Below, piece after piece: positions 6,315 to 12,480 of a stretch of DNA of 14,332 nucleotides (its first letter is position 1; each line of letters begins with the position of its first letter). The position numbers were made by a program, and so were the translations under genes. The DNA comes from Acetobacteraceae bacterium. Lineage in GTDB: Bacteria > Pseudomonadota > Alphaproteobacteria > Acetobacterales > Acetobacteraceae. The notes beneath the pieces were generated by a model that was given only the letters and a program-made list of their open reading frames with translations, was not told where the DNA came from and searched no databases. Where the stretch lies: assembly GCA_027306955.1 (NCBI GenBank), contig DAHUXX010000243.1, positions 1 through 14,332 of the forward strand. The letters run 5' to 3'.

Positions 6315-7755
6315 AGGGGAACACCGAGGAATCCGCCGCGACCGGGCCGGGTGCCGCGGCCACCAGCACGCGCTCCGCGATGGGCTGGAAATCGGCACGG
6401 AAATGCACCGAGGATTTCAGCGCCAGGATCCTGCACTCGCTCGGTTCGATGCCGAGATGACGCGGGATCGCCTGGTCCAGCGCCTGGGTCTTGCGGCTGA
6501 CCACCATGACGCGCACGCCGGGTGCCACGCGGATCAGCGCGCAGGGCCCGAGATTGGCGGGATTGCCCTTGCCCATCGGCCCGGTGAAGGTGAAGCGCCC
6601 GTCGCCGAGCCGTTCCACCACGGCATCGACCTTGAGCGGCACGCCATCCGACTTGCCGCCGAGATCGAGCTTGAGCGACGCGCCGATGCCCGCCTTGTGG
6701 CATGCCTGCGCGCTCTCGGCGTCGTTGATCAGCACCAAAACGGCACCCTCGGCGTTCTGGCGGATCAGCTCCGCGAGCAGGCCGGTGGTGTCGCCATGGC
6801 CGCCGCCGCCGGGGTTGTCCTGTGTGTCGGCGATGACCACGGGCTTCGTCGCCGTGCGCGCGATGCCGATCGCCTGGCGCACAGCCTCCGCCGCCGGCAG
6901 CACCTCCGAGGCGAAGCTCGGCTCGCGTGCCACGAGTTCCGCGAGCAGCGCTTCCGCCGCCGCGTCCGCCTCGGCCTGTGTTTCGGCATAGGCGGCAAGC
7001 GCGGTGCCGCAATCGGCGAAGTCCGCGTAGGGGAAGCCGAAGCAGAAGGCGAGTTCCGCCACACCGGGCTTCGCTGCCAGCGCCGAGCGCGCCTCCATCA
7101 CCGGCGCCATGGGCGCGACGAGCGTGCACTGGCTGGTGAGCGGGATCCAGTAGTCGCTCTGGCGGAAGGCGCGCGCCCACGGCCGCCCACGCTCGATGCG
7201 CGCGAGCAGCAGGCGCATCGCCTGCGCGCCGGCCTCGCGCATATCCACGTGCGGATAGGTGCGGAACGGCACCAGCGCATCGACGCGATCCACCATCGCG
7301 CGCGTCAGATTGCAGTGCGGATCGAGGCTGATGGTGAGCGGCACGTCGCCGGCGATGGCGCGCACGCGGCGCAGCAACTCGCCCTCCGCGTCCGGAAAGC
7401 TCACGGCAACCGCGGCGCCGTGCAGGTCGAGGTAGATGCCGTCGATCGGTCCCTTGTCCAGTGCCTCGGAAAGCCGCGCGCCGATCAGGGCGGCGATGCG
7501 CTCGAAGGCTTCGTCCTGCACCGGGCCCGCGGGGCTGGCGAAGCCCCAGGCGAGCGGCACGCACTCCGCCCCCGCCGCCTGCGCGACCGCGAGCGCGCCG
7601 GCGATGGGCACGGAGGTCGTGCGCACCGCGTCGAACAGCGCGCCGCCATCCGACAGCGGCGGGAAACCGCCCGGATGCAGGAAATCGTCGTACCGCGTCG
7701 GCCGCGGCGCGAAGGAGTGGCTCTCGTGCAGGAACCCGCCCAGTGCCAGACGCAT
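6244..7755 (-). CDS. M81 family metallopeptidase (MlrC/microcystinase-C-like)
   Basis: A 503-residue protein, full length for the family (MlrC N-terminal domain plus MlrC C-terminal domain). MlrC in Sphingomonas degrades linearised microcystin products, but most members lie in genomes with no microcystin link and act on unknown peptides or amides. Candidate metal ligands are GGFLHESHSF (6-15; H10, H13), YLDLHGAAV (108-116; D110, H112) and SLDPHCNLT (143-151; D145, H147). The C-terminal domain begins near KPVVIADTQDNPGGGGHGDT (304-323). The frame is open upstream to 7920, but I chose ATG 7755: GGAGG is 10 nt upstream and MRLALGGFLHESH is the usual N-terminus. No signal peptide is seen, so it is probably cytoplasmic. 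It is divergent from the deacetylase gene (100 bp) and overlaps the GNAT gene by 71 bp at the 3' end. Confidence 0.9.
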   Translation of the reverse strand: MRLALGGFLHESHSFAPRPTRYDDFLHPGGFPPLSDGGALFDAVRTTSVPIAGALAVAQAAGAECVPLAWGFASPAGPVQDEAFERIAALIGARLSEALDKGPIDGIYLDLHGAAVAVSFPDAEGELLRRVRAIAGDVPLTISLDPHCNLTRAMVDRVDALVPFRTYPHVDMREAGAQAMRLLLARIERGRPWARAFRQSDYWIPLTSQCTLVAPMAPVMEARSALAAKPGVAELAFCFGFPYADFADCGTALAAYAETQAEADAAAEALLAELVAREPSFASEVLPAAEAVRQAIGIARTATKPVVIADTQDNPGGGGHGDTTGLLAELIRQNAEGAVLVLINDAESAQACHKAGIGASLKLDLGGKSDGVPLKVDAVVERLGDGRFTFTGPMGKGNPANLGPCALIRVAPGVRVMVVSRKTQALDQAIPRHLGIEPSECRILALKSSVHFRADFQPIAERVLVAAAPGPVAADSSVFPFRHLRQGLRLRPMANAPFASAGS

Positions 7756-7855
7756 GCGTGTCAAACCTCCGTTGTCGCCGCGAGATTGGCGCCGCGCCGG
7801 CGGTCCGGCAAGCGCCGGTGGACACGCAGCGGCCATGCCGCCTAGCGTTACGGGC
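7756..7855. promoter_or_regulatory. Divergent intergenic region, M81 peptidase / deacetylase
   Basis: This 100-bp region must supply both promoters. An 8-bp inverted pair TGCGTGTC (7755-7762, starting on the last base of the peptidase start codon) and GACACGCA (7821-7828) brackets most of it. Inside lies a second pair CCGGCG (7797-7802) / CGCCGG (7813-7818). At this G+C content the inner pair could easily be chance. No confident -35/-10 boxes were found. Confidence 0.3.
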
Positions 7856-8884
7856 GTGAAACTCTTCCACTCCCCCGCCCATGCGCGCCATGCACCCCGG
7901 TTCTTTCTCCAGCGCGGCACGGTGCGGCCGAACTACGAGATCCCCGCCCGCGCCGAGGCGCTGCTTGCCGCCGGGCGCGACGCCGGGCTCGAGGTGATCG
8001 AACCACCGCCGGCGGAGGTCGCGGCGCTGGCCGCGGTGCACACCCACTCCTACCTGGAGTTCCTCTGCGACGGACACCGCGCCTGGTCCGAGCAGCTGGA
8101 GCCGGGGCCGGAGATCGTTGCCAACATCCACCCCTCGGCGGAGATGCTGGCACAGGGTGGGCGGCCCGGCGCGGGCATCGTCGCCCGGGCCGGCTGGTTC
8201 ACCGCCGACACCGCCTGCCCGATTGGCGAGGGCACGTGGGAGGCGGCGATCGCCTCGGCCGGCTGCGCGCTCGCGGCCGTCGAGGAAGTCGCGGCGGGGC
8301 GGACGGCCTACGCGCTCTGCCGCCCGCCCGGGCACCACGCCTATGCCGCGCGCGCAGGCGGGCACTGCTACATCAACAACGCCGCCCTCGCGGCCGAGCA
8401 TCTGCGCCGGCAGGGCGCCGCGCGCGTCGCGGTGCTGGATATCGATTCGCACCACGGCAACGGCACGCAGGGGATTTTCTGGGAGCGCGGCGACGTGTTC
8501 TTCGCCTCCATCCACGGCGACCCGGATTTCTATTACCCCTGGTATGTCGGCCGCGCGCAGGAGCGCGGGGCGGGCGCGGGCGAGGGTACCAACCTCAACA
8601 TGCCGCTCGCGCGCGGCAGCGGCGACGCCGCCTGGCTCGCGGCGATCGACGCGGGGCTCGGCGCGATCCGCGCCTTCCGGCCGGAGGCGCTGGTGGTCAG
8701 CCTCGGCTTCGACGCCAGCGAGACGGAACCGCTCGGCTTCCTTGCCGTGGCTGCGGAGGGTTTCGCGCGCGCGGGCGAGCGCATCGGCGCGTTGGACGTG
8801 CCGGCGGCGATCATCCAGGAGGGCGGTTACAACACCGCAACGATCGGCGCGCTGCTCACGCGCTTCCTCGGGGCCATGGGATGA
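7856..8884 (+). CDS. Histone deacetylase family protein, acetylpolyamine amidohydrolase-like
   Basis: A 342-residue zinc deacetylase of the arginase/deacetylase fold. The motifs are RPPGHHAY (156-163; H160, H161), VLDIDSHHGNGTQ (193-205; D197, H199 as zinc ligands), GFDASETEPLGF (284-295; D286 as third ligand) and QEGGYN (321-326; Tyr325). Each is shifted by two from the active-site residues I recall for Mycoplana ramosa acetylpolyamine amidohydrolase (H158, H159, D195, H197, D284, Y323), and the length is nearly identical, so all catalytic residues are present. The family removes acetyl groups from acetylated polyamines or other small amides. I chose GTG 7856 (KLFHSP... is the usual start), although an in-frame ATG at 7835 would add 7 residues and neither has a strong Shine-Dalgarno. 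The stop overlaps the first unit of a start-codon repeat that leads into yifB. Confidence 0.9.
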   Translation: MKLFHSPAHARHAPRFFLQRGTVRPNYEIPARAEALLAAGRDAGLEVIEPPPAEVAALAAVHTHSYLEFLCDGHRAWSEQLEPGPEIVANIHPSAEMLAQGGRPGAGIVARAGWFTADTACPIGEGTWEAAIASAGCALAAVEEVAAGRTAYALCRPPGHHAYAARAGGHCYINNAALAAEHLRRQGAARVAVLDIDSHHGNGTQGIFWERGDVFFASIHGDPDFYYPWYVGRAQERGAGAGEGTNLNMPLARGSGDAAWLAAIDAGLGAIRAFRPEALVVSLGFDASETEPLGFLAVAAEGFARAGERIGALDVPAAIIQEGGYNTATIGALLTRFLGAMG

Positions 8885-8926
8885 GCACCGCCCCATGACC
8901 ATCGCCCAATGACCATCGCGCAATGA
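8881..8926 (+). other. Chain of three 5-codon minicistrons between deacetylase gene and yifB
   Basis: The minicistrons are MSTAP (8881-8898), MTIAQ (8895-8912) and MTIAQ (8909-8926). Each ends in a TGA sharing ATGA with the following ATG. The deacetylase stop (8882-8884) shares ATGA with the first, and the third with the yifB start at 8923. Ribosomes finishing the deacetylase could step through by termination-reinitiation. Whether any peptide matters is unknown; the arrangement itself is directly visible. Confidence 0.6.
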
Positions 8927-8936
8927 CCATTGCAAG
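8881..8936 (+). repeat. 14-bp tandem repeat carrying four successive start codons
   Basis: There are four head-to-tail units: ATGAGCACCGCCCC (8881), ATGACCATCGCCCA (8895), ATGACCATCGCGCA (8909) and ATGACCATTGCAAG (8923). Units 2 and 3 differ at one base, so at least that duplication looks recent. The fourth ATG is the yifB start. Because 14 is not a multiple of 3, each ATG is in a new frame and meets a TGA overlapping the next ATG. Confidence 0.9.
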
Positions 8937-10434
8937 GGTCCGGAGCTTCGCCTTTGCCGGCATCGAGGCGGTGCCGGTGGAGATCCAGGTGCAGATCGCG
9001 CCGGGCCTGCCCGCCTTCCTCATCGTGGGCCTCGCCGACAAGGCGGTGACGGAGGCGCGCGAGCGGGTGCGCGCGGCGCTGATCGCGATGGGGCTCGCGC
9101 TGCCGCCCAAGCGCGTGCTGATCAACCTCGCCCCCGCCGACCTGGTCAAGGAAGGCAGCCACTACGACCTGCCCATCGCGCTCGCGGTGCTGGCGGCGAT
9201 GGACGTGATTCCGGCGGAGGAAGTCTCGGGGTTCGCGGCGCTGGGCGAGCTTTCGCTCGACGGCGCGATCAACCCCGTGGCCGGCGTGCTGCCGGCGGCG
9301 ATCGCGGCCTCGGCGCGCGACCTCGGCCTGGTCTGCCCCGCGCGGCAGGGCGCGGAGGCGGCCTGGGCCGGGCGCATCGAGGTGCTGGCCGCCCCGGCGC
9401 TCCTTTCGCTGGTGAATCATTTCCGCGGCCTGCAGGTGCTGGACCCGCCAACCCCGGGCGAGGCCGCGGCGGCGGAGGCCGTGCGCGACATGTCCGAAAT
9501 CCGCGGCCTCGAGACCGCGCGCCGCGCGCTCGAGATCGCGGCGGCGGGGCGGCACAACATGCTGCTCGTCGGCCCCCCCGGCGCCGGCAAGTCCATGCTC
9601 GCCTCGCGCCTGCCCGGCCTGCTGCCCGACCTCACCTCGCGCGAGGCGTTGGAGGTAAGCATGATCCATTCCCTCGCCGGGATGCTGGAGGAAGGCCGCC
9701 TCGTCGTCCGCCCGCCCTATCGCGACCCGCATCACGGCGCGAGCCAGGCGGCGCTGGTGGGTGGCGGCGCGCGGGCGCGGCCGGGCGAGATCTCGCTCGC
9801 GCATCGCGGCGTGCTGTTCCTCGACGAGTTGCCGGAATTCCCCCGCGCGGCACTGGAGGCGCTGCGCCAACCGCTGGAGAGCGGGCGCACGACGGTGGCG
9901 CGCGCGGCGGCGCACGTCACCTATCCCGCGCGGTTCCAGCTCGTCGCCGCGATGAACCCGTGCCGCTGCGGCTATCTTCCGGATGCCTCGCGCGCCTGCA
10001 GCAAGGCGCCACGCTGCGGCGAGGAATACCAGGGGCGGATCAGCGGGCCGTTGCTCGATCGTATCGACATCGCGATCGACGTGGACCCCGTGCCGCCCGC
10101 GGAGCTGTCGCGCGCGCCGGCGGGCGAGCCCTCCGCCGCCGTCGCTGCACGGGTGGCCGCGGCGCACGCGGCGCAACACGCGCGCTGGGGCACCGAAGGG
10201 CCGGCGAGCAACGCGGTTGCCGAGCTAGGGGACCTGGAGGCCGAGCCGGATGCGCGCGCCCTCGCCGAGCAGGCCGCGGACCGGCTGCGGCTTTCGGCGC
10301 GCGGCTATACGCGCACGCTGCGGGTCGCCCGCAGCATCGCCGACCTCGCGGGCGACGCCGCGATCCGCCGCCACCACGTCGCCGAGGCGCTGGCCTACCG
10401 CCATCGCGCGCCGGCGCGGCGGGTGCCGGCCTGA
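8923..10434 (+). CDS. yifB: YifB/ComM family Mg-chelatase-like AAA+ ATPase
   Basis: A 503-residue protein, full family length. An N-terminal ChlI-like domain (about 20-145) contains VGLADKAVTEARERVR (35-50) and INLAPADLVKEGSHYDLPIA (67-86). The AAA+ core follows, with Walker A GPPGAGKS (217-224), Walker B GVLFLDELPEF (296-306), the Cys-bearing NPCRCGY (345-351; further Cys at 359 and 365) and SGPLLDRIDI (374-383). A C-terminal Mg-chelatase-like domain includes LSARGYTRTLRVARSIADL (457-475). ComM is a hexameric helicase that promotes branch migration during natural transformation; other YifB roles are unclear. ATG 8923 is the last of four repeat-borne ATGs and the only one opening the long frame; its N-terminus MTIARVRSFAFAGIEA is typical. 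It lies between the deacetylase and methyltransferase genes with no sign of a competence cluster. Confidence 0.93.
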   Translation: MTIARVRSFAFAGIEAVPVEIQVQIAPGLPAFLIVGLADKAVTEARERVRAALIAMGLALPPKRVLINLAPADLVKEGSHYDLPIALAVLAAMDVIPAEEVSGFAALGELSLDGAINPVAGVLPAAIAASARDLGLVCPARQGAEAAWAGRIEVLAAPALLSLVNHFRGLQVLDPPTPGEAAAAEAVRDMSEIRGLETARRALEIAAAGRHNMLLVGPPGAGKSMLASRLPGLLPDLTSREALEVSMIHSLAGMLEEGRLVVRPPYRDPHHGASQAALVGGGARARPGEISLAHRGVLFLDELPEFPRAALEALRQPLESGRTTVARAAAHVTYPARFQLVAAMNPCRCGYLPDASRACSKAPRCGEEYQGRISGPLLDRIDIAIDVDPVPPAELSRAPAGEPSAAVAARVAAAHAAQHARWGTEGPASNAVAELGDLEAEPDARALAEQAADRLRLSARGYTRTLRVARSIADLAGDAAIRRHHVAEALAYRHRAPARRVPA

Positions 10435-10482
10435 GCGATGCCGCTCTGCGCCATGCCGCTCTGAGCCATGCGGGTCCGGGCC
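10423..10482 (+). repeat. 15-bp degenerate tandem repeat from yifB stop to methyltransferase start
   Basis: The units are GTGCCGGCCTGAGCG (10423, the last codons and stop of yifB), ATGCCGCTCTGCGCC (10438), ATGCCGCTCTGAGCC (10453) and ATGCGGGTCCGGGCC (10468), with a further ATG in register at 10483. Units 10438 and 10453 differ at one base; unit 10423 matches unit 10453 at 11 of 15. All are in one frame, so yifB, an 8-codon minicistron (10438-10464, MPLCAMPL) and the methyltransferase share a frame, separated only by TGA codons at 10432 and 10462. Confidence 0.8.
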
Positions 10483-11307
10483 ATGCTGGGGATCGCGCGG
10501 CGGCCGCCATGGATCCGCAATGCCGCGCGGATCGCGGCGCTGGAGCGCAACCAGGCGGCGATCCGCCAGACCATGATGCGCGGCTTCTGGCAGGCGATGG
10601 ACCGGATCGACGCGCTGACGCTGCCGGGGCGCGAGGTCACCTGCCCGTGCTGCGGCACCGCGGCGCGGCGCGAGGAGCTGGAACACCGTGTCGCCACCTG
10701 CGCCTTCGGCGGCGGCAGGCTCGAACGCTATGTCTGCCGCACCTGCGACGCGATCTTCGGCCCCACCAAGGTGCTGGAGCTCGACGCCGCGATGCTCGCC
10801 GCCGATTACGCCAATCTCTACACCGACTACAGCGAGGCGGATTCCACCGCGAGCGAGCTGCGCGCCTTCGGGATGCTGCAGGCGAAGCCCGGCGGGCGCT
10901 ACCTCAACTGGGGCTGCGGCCTGTGGAGCCACAGCGTCGAGCGGCTGCGCGAGCAGGGGTTCGACGCCTCGGGCTACGAGCCTTCGGCGCCGGGGGCCGC
11001 GGCGCCCAACGTCATCACCGCCGCCTCCGCTCTCACCGGGCCCTATGACGGCATCTTCTCCAACAACGTCATCGAGCACCTGATCGATCCAGTGGCGGAA
11101 CTGGGCGCGATGGCGGCGCTGCTCGCACCCGGCGGGCGGATGGTGCACGCCTCGCCCTGCTACGCCTATGCCTATGCCGAGACGCGCTACCACGTGTTCT
11201 TCCCGCTCGGCCGCGCGCCGGAGGTGCTGGCGGCGCGGCTCGGCGTGCGCGTCGCCGGCCGGGTGGAGGACGGCGAGTTCATCGCGGTGGTGTTCGCGAA
11301 GGACTGA
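10468..11307 (+). CDS. Zinc-ribbon SAM-dependent methyltransferase-like protein
   Basis: A 279-residue protein. A basic N-terminal stretch with predicted helix (about 1-50) is followed by a four-Cys zinc ribbon: CPCCG (59-63) and CRTC (90-93). A class I methyltransferase domain (about 140-275) comes next. Motif I appears as YLNWGCGLWSHSVERL (145-160), and the acidic residue that would bind the SAM ribose is E171 in GYEPSA. The next motifs are SNNVIEHLIDP (198-208) and LLAPGGRM (218-225). The layout resembles methyltransferases of surface-polysaccharide clusters, but no glycosyltransferase is seen here. ATG 10468 follows the minicistron TGA by 3 nt, which favours reinitiation; ATG 10483 is an alternative start. 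No good Shine-Dalgarno precedes either. The substrate is unknown, and the convergent acyltransferase does not prove a glycan role. Confidence 0.8.
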   Translation: MRVRAMLGIARRPPWIRNAARIAALERNQAAIRQTMMRGFWQAMDRIDALTLPGREVTCPCCGTAARREELEHRVATCAFGGGRLERYVCRTCDAIFGPTKVLELDAAMLAADYANLYTDYSEADSTASELRAFGMLQAKPGGRYLNWGCGLWSHSVERLREQGFDASGYEPSAPGAAAPNVITAASALTGPYDGIFSNNVIEHLIDPVAELGAMAALLAPGGRMVHASPCYAYAYAETRYHVFFPLGRAPEVLAARLGVRVAGRVEDGEFIAVVFAKD

Positions 11308-11323
11308 GCGGGTCGCTCAGGCC
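11301..11323. terminator. Hairpin shared by two convergent genes
   Basis: CTGAGCG (11304-11310), a GGT loop and CGCTCAG (11314-11320) form a perfect 7-bp stem, extendable past one mismatch by GG/CC. The left arm contains the methyltransferase stop (11305-11307), and the right arm contains the acyltransferase stop as TCA (11317-11319). No U-tract follows on either strand, so a bidirectional transcription end is plausible but unproven. Confidence 0.45.
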
Positions 11324-12480
11324 GCGGGCGGCGAGACCGTGGCGAGTGCCGCCACGCGCATGGCGCTGATCCGCCTGCCCCACAGCCGGCCCAGCCGGTG
11401 CGTCGGCTCCTCCACGGCACGGTGCAGCCCGTAGGCGGTGACGAGCGCCAGGCAGGTCGCGACGAACAGGGCGACGTTGCCCGGCGCGCCGCGCTCGAGC
11501 AGCAGCCGCATGATCACGAACCCCGCCATGCCGTGCACGGCGTAGAGCGGGTAGGAAACATCCGCGAGCCACATCAGCGGGCGCGGTGCCCGCCGCATCG
11601 CGCGCCCCCAACGCCAGCACGCGGCGAAGAACACCGCCGCGAGCGCATAGCAGACGAGGCCCACCCTCGTGCTGCCGGCGATCAGCCCCGTCGGCCATTG
11701 CAGCGCCATCGCCACGAACAGCAGCGCCGCCGCGACGCCGGCCGCGCGCGCGCCGATGGCGCCGCGATGCAGCAGGTGCAGCACCGTGCCGATGAACATG
11801 TAGGGCAGCATCTGCGCCGTGAGCGTGAGCGCCAGCAGCGCGAAATAGAGATGCCACCCGCCGGATCCCTGCGGCAGCACGCCGCTGACGACGCTGCCGA
11901 ACAAAAGGCACCCGCCCGCCACGGCGAGGATCGGCGCCAGCCGGCCGCGGCGGATCGCGGGGGCGAGCAGCAGCATCAGCAGGTAGAACCGCATCTCGAT
12001 TTCGAGCGTCCAGACCACGCCGTCGATGGTCGGCCGCCAGGCGAGGTCGCCCACGAACAGCGACTGCAGCGCGACGCTGCTCCAGGCGAACGGGAGGGGC
12101 ATCGCGTGCCATCGCGCCGAGATCACGACCGCCGCGACGGAGACGGCAAAGCCCGCCAGATAGGTGGGCCAGATGCGCAGCGCGCGGGCCACGAGAAAGC
12201 CGAGCCGCGATTGCCGCTCGATGCTGAAGGGGATCACGAAGCCCGAGATCAGGAAGAAGATCGCCACCCCGAGATGGCCCAGCGCGTGCTGCGGCGCGAC
12301 GGCCACGACGGCGGAGACCACCGCCGGCACCATCCAGGCGTGCGGCGGTGCGGCGATCATCGCCGGCGCGATGGTCGTCTCGGTCCAGAAACCATCGAAG
12401 AAATGCGACGCCACCACCAGCACGGCGGCGACGCCACGCAGAACATGGGCGAAGAGCAGCCGGTTCTCGCCCTCGCTCAA
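11317..12480 (-). CDS. Acyltransferase 3 family membrane protein (OafA/YrhL-like)
   Basis: A 387-residue integral membrane protein with about ten hydrophobic helices. Family marks are LLFAHVLRGVAAVLVVASHF (8-27; H26 candidate catalytic His), LGHLGVAIFFLISGFVIPFS (67-86), RALRIWPTYL (99-108), VVWTLEIEMRFYL (155-167) and SYPLYAVHG (309-317). The C-terminus ends in a short cytosolic tail. Such enzymes move acetyl or similar groups from cytoplasmic donors to sugars of O-antigen, exopolysaccharide, peptidoglycan or glucans. I chose TTG 12480: it overlaps the MFS stop as TTGA (12477-12480), gives the usual N-terminal distance to the RG motif, and no ATG/GTG lies in frame nearby. It is the last gene of the thiL-MFS-acyltransferase run. 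The target is unknown. Confidence 0.88.
   Translation of the reverse strand: MSEGENRLLFAHVLRGVAAVLVVASHFFDGFWTETTIAPAMIAAPPHAWMVPAVVSAVVAVAPQHALGHLGVAIFFLISGFVIPFSIERQSRLGFLVARALRIWPTYLAGFAVSVAAVVISARWHAMPLPFAWSSVALQSLFVGDLAWRPTIDGVVWTLEIEMRFYLLMLLLAPAIRRGRLAPILAVAGGCLLFGSVVSGVLPQGSGGWHLYFALLALTLTAQMLPYMFIGTVLHLLHRGAIGARAAGVAAALLFVAMALQWPTGLIAGSTRVGLVCYALAAVFFAACWRWGRAMRRAPRPLMWLADVSYPLYAVHGMAGFVIMRLLLERGAPGNVALFVATCLALVTAYGLHRAVEEPTHRLGRLWGRRISAMRVAALATVSPPAA

Noticed and set aside
7835..7858. ATG 7835 as the deacetylase start
   Set aside because: It is possible, but KLFHSP is the usual N-terminus and GTG 7856 gives the length closest to acetylpolyamine amidohydrolase. Neither has a strong ribosome binding site, so this stays open.
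6236..8935. Minus-strand open frame of 899 codons spanning the M81 and deacetylase genes
   Set aside because: It is out of frame with the M81 gene and antisense to the deacetylase; low-complexity Arg/Gly/Ala composition marks it as a shadow.
8895..8936. The ATG-phased 14-bp repeats as part of a CRISPR or mobile-element end
   Set aside because: The units are contiguous, without spacers, only four, and each is phased on a start codon. There are no cas genes, transposase or inverted ends nearby.
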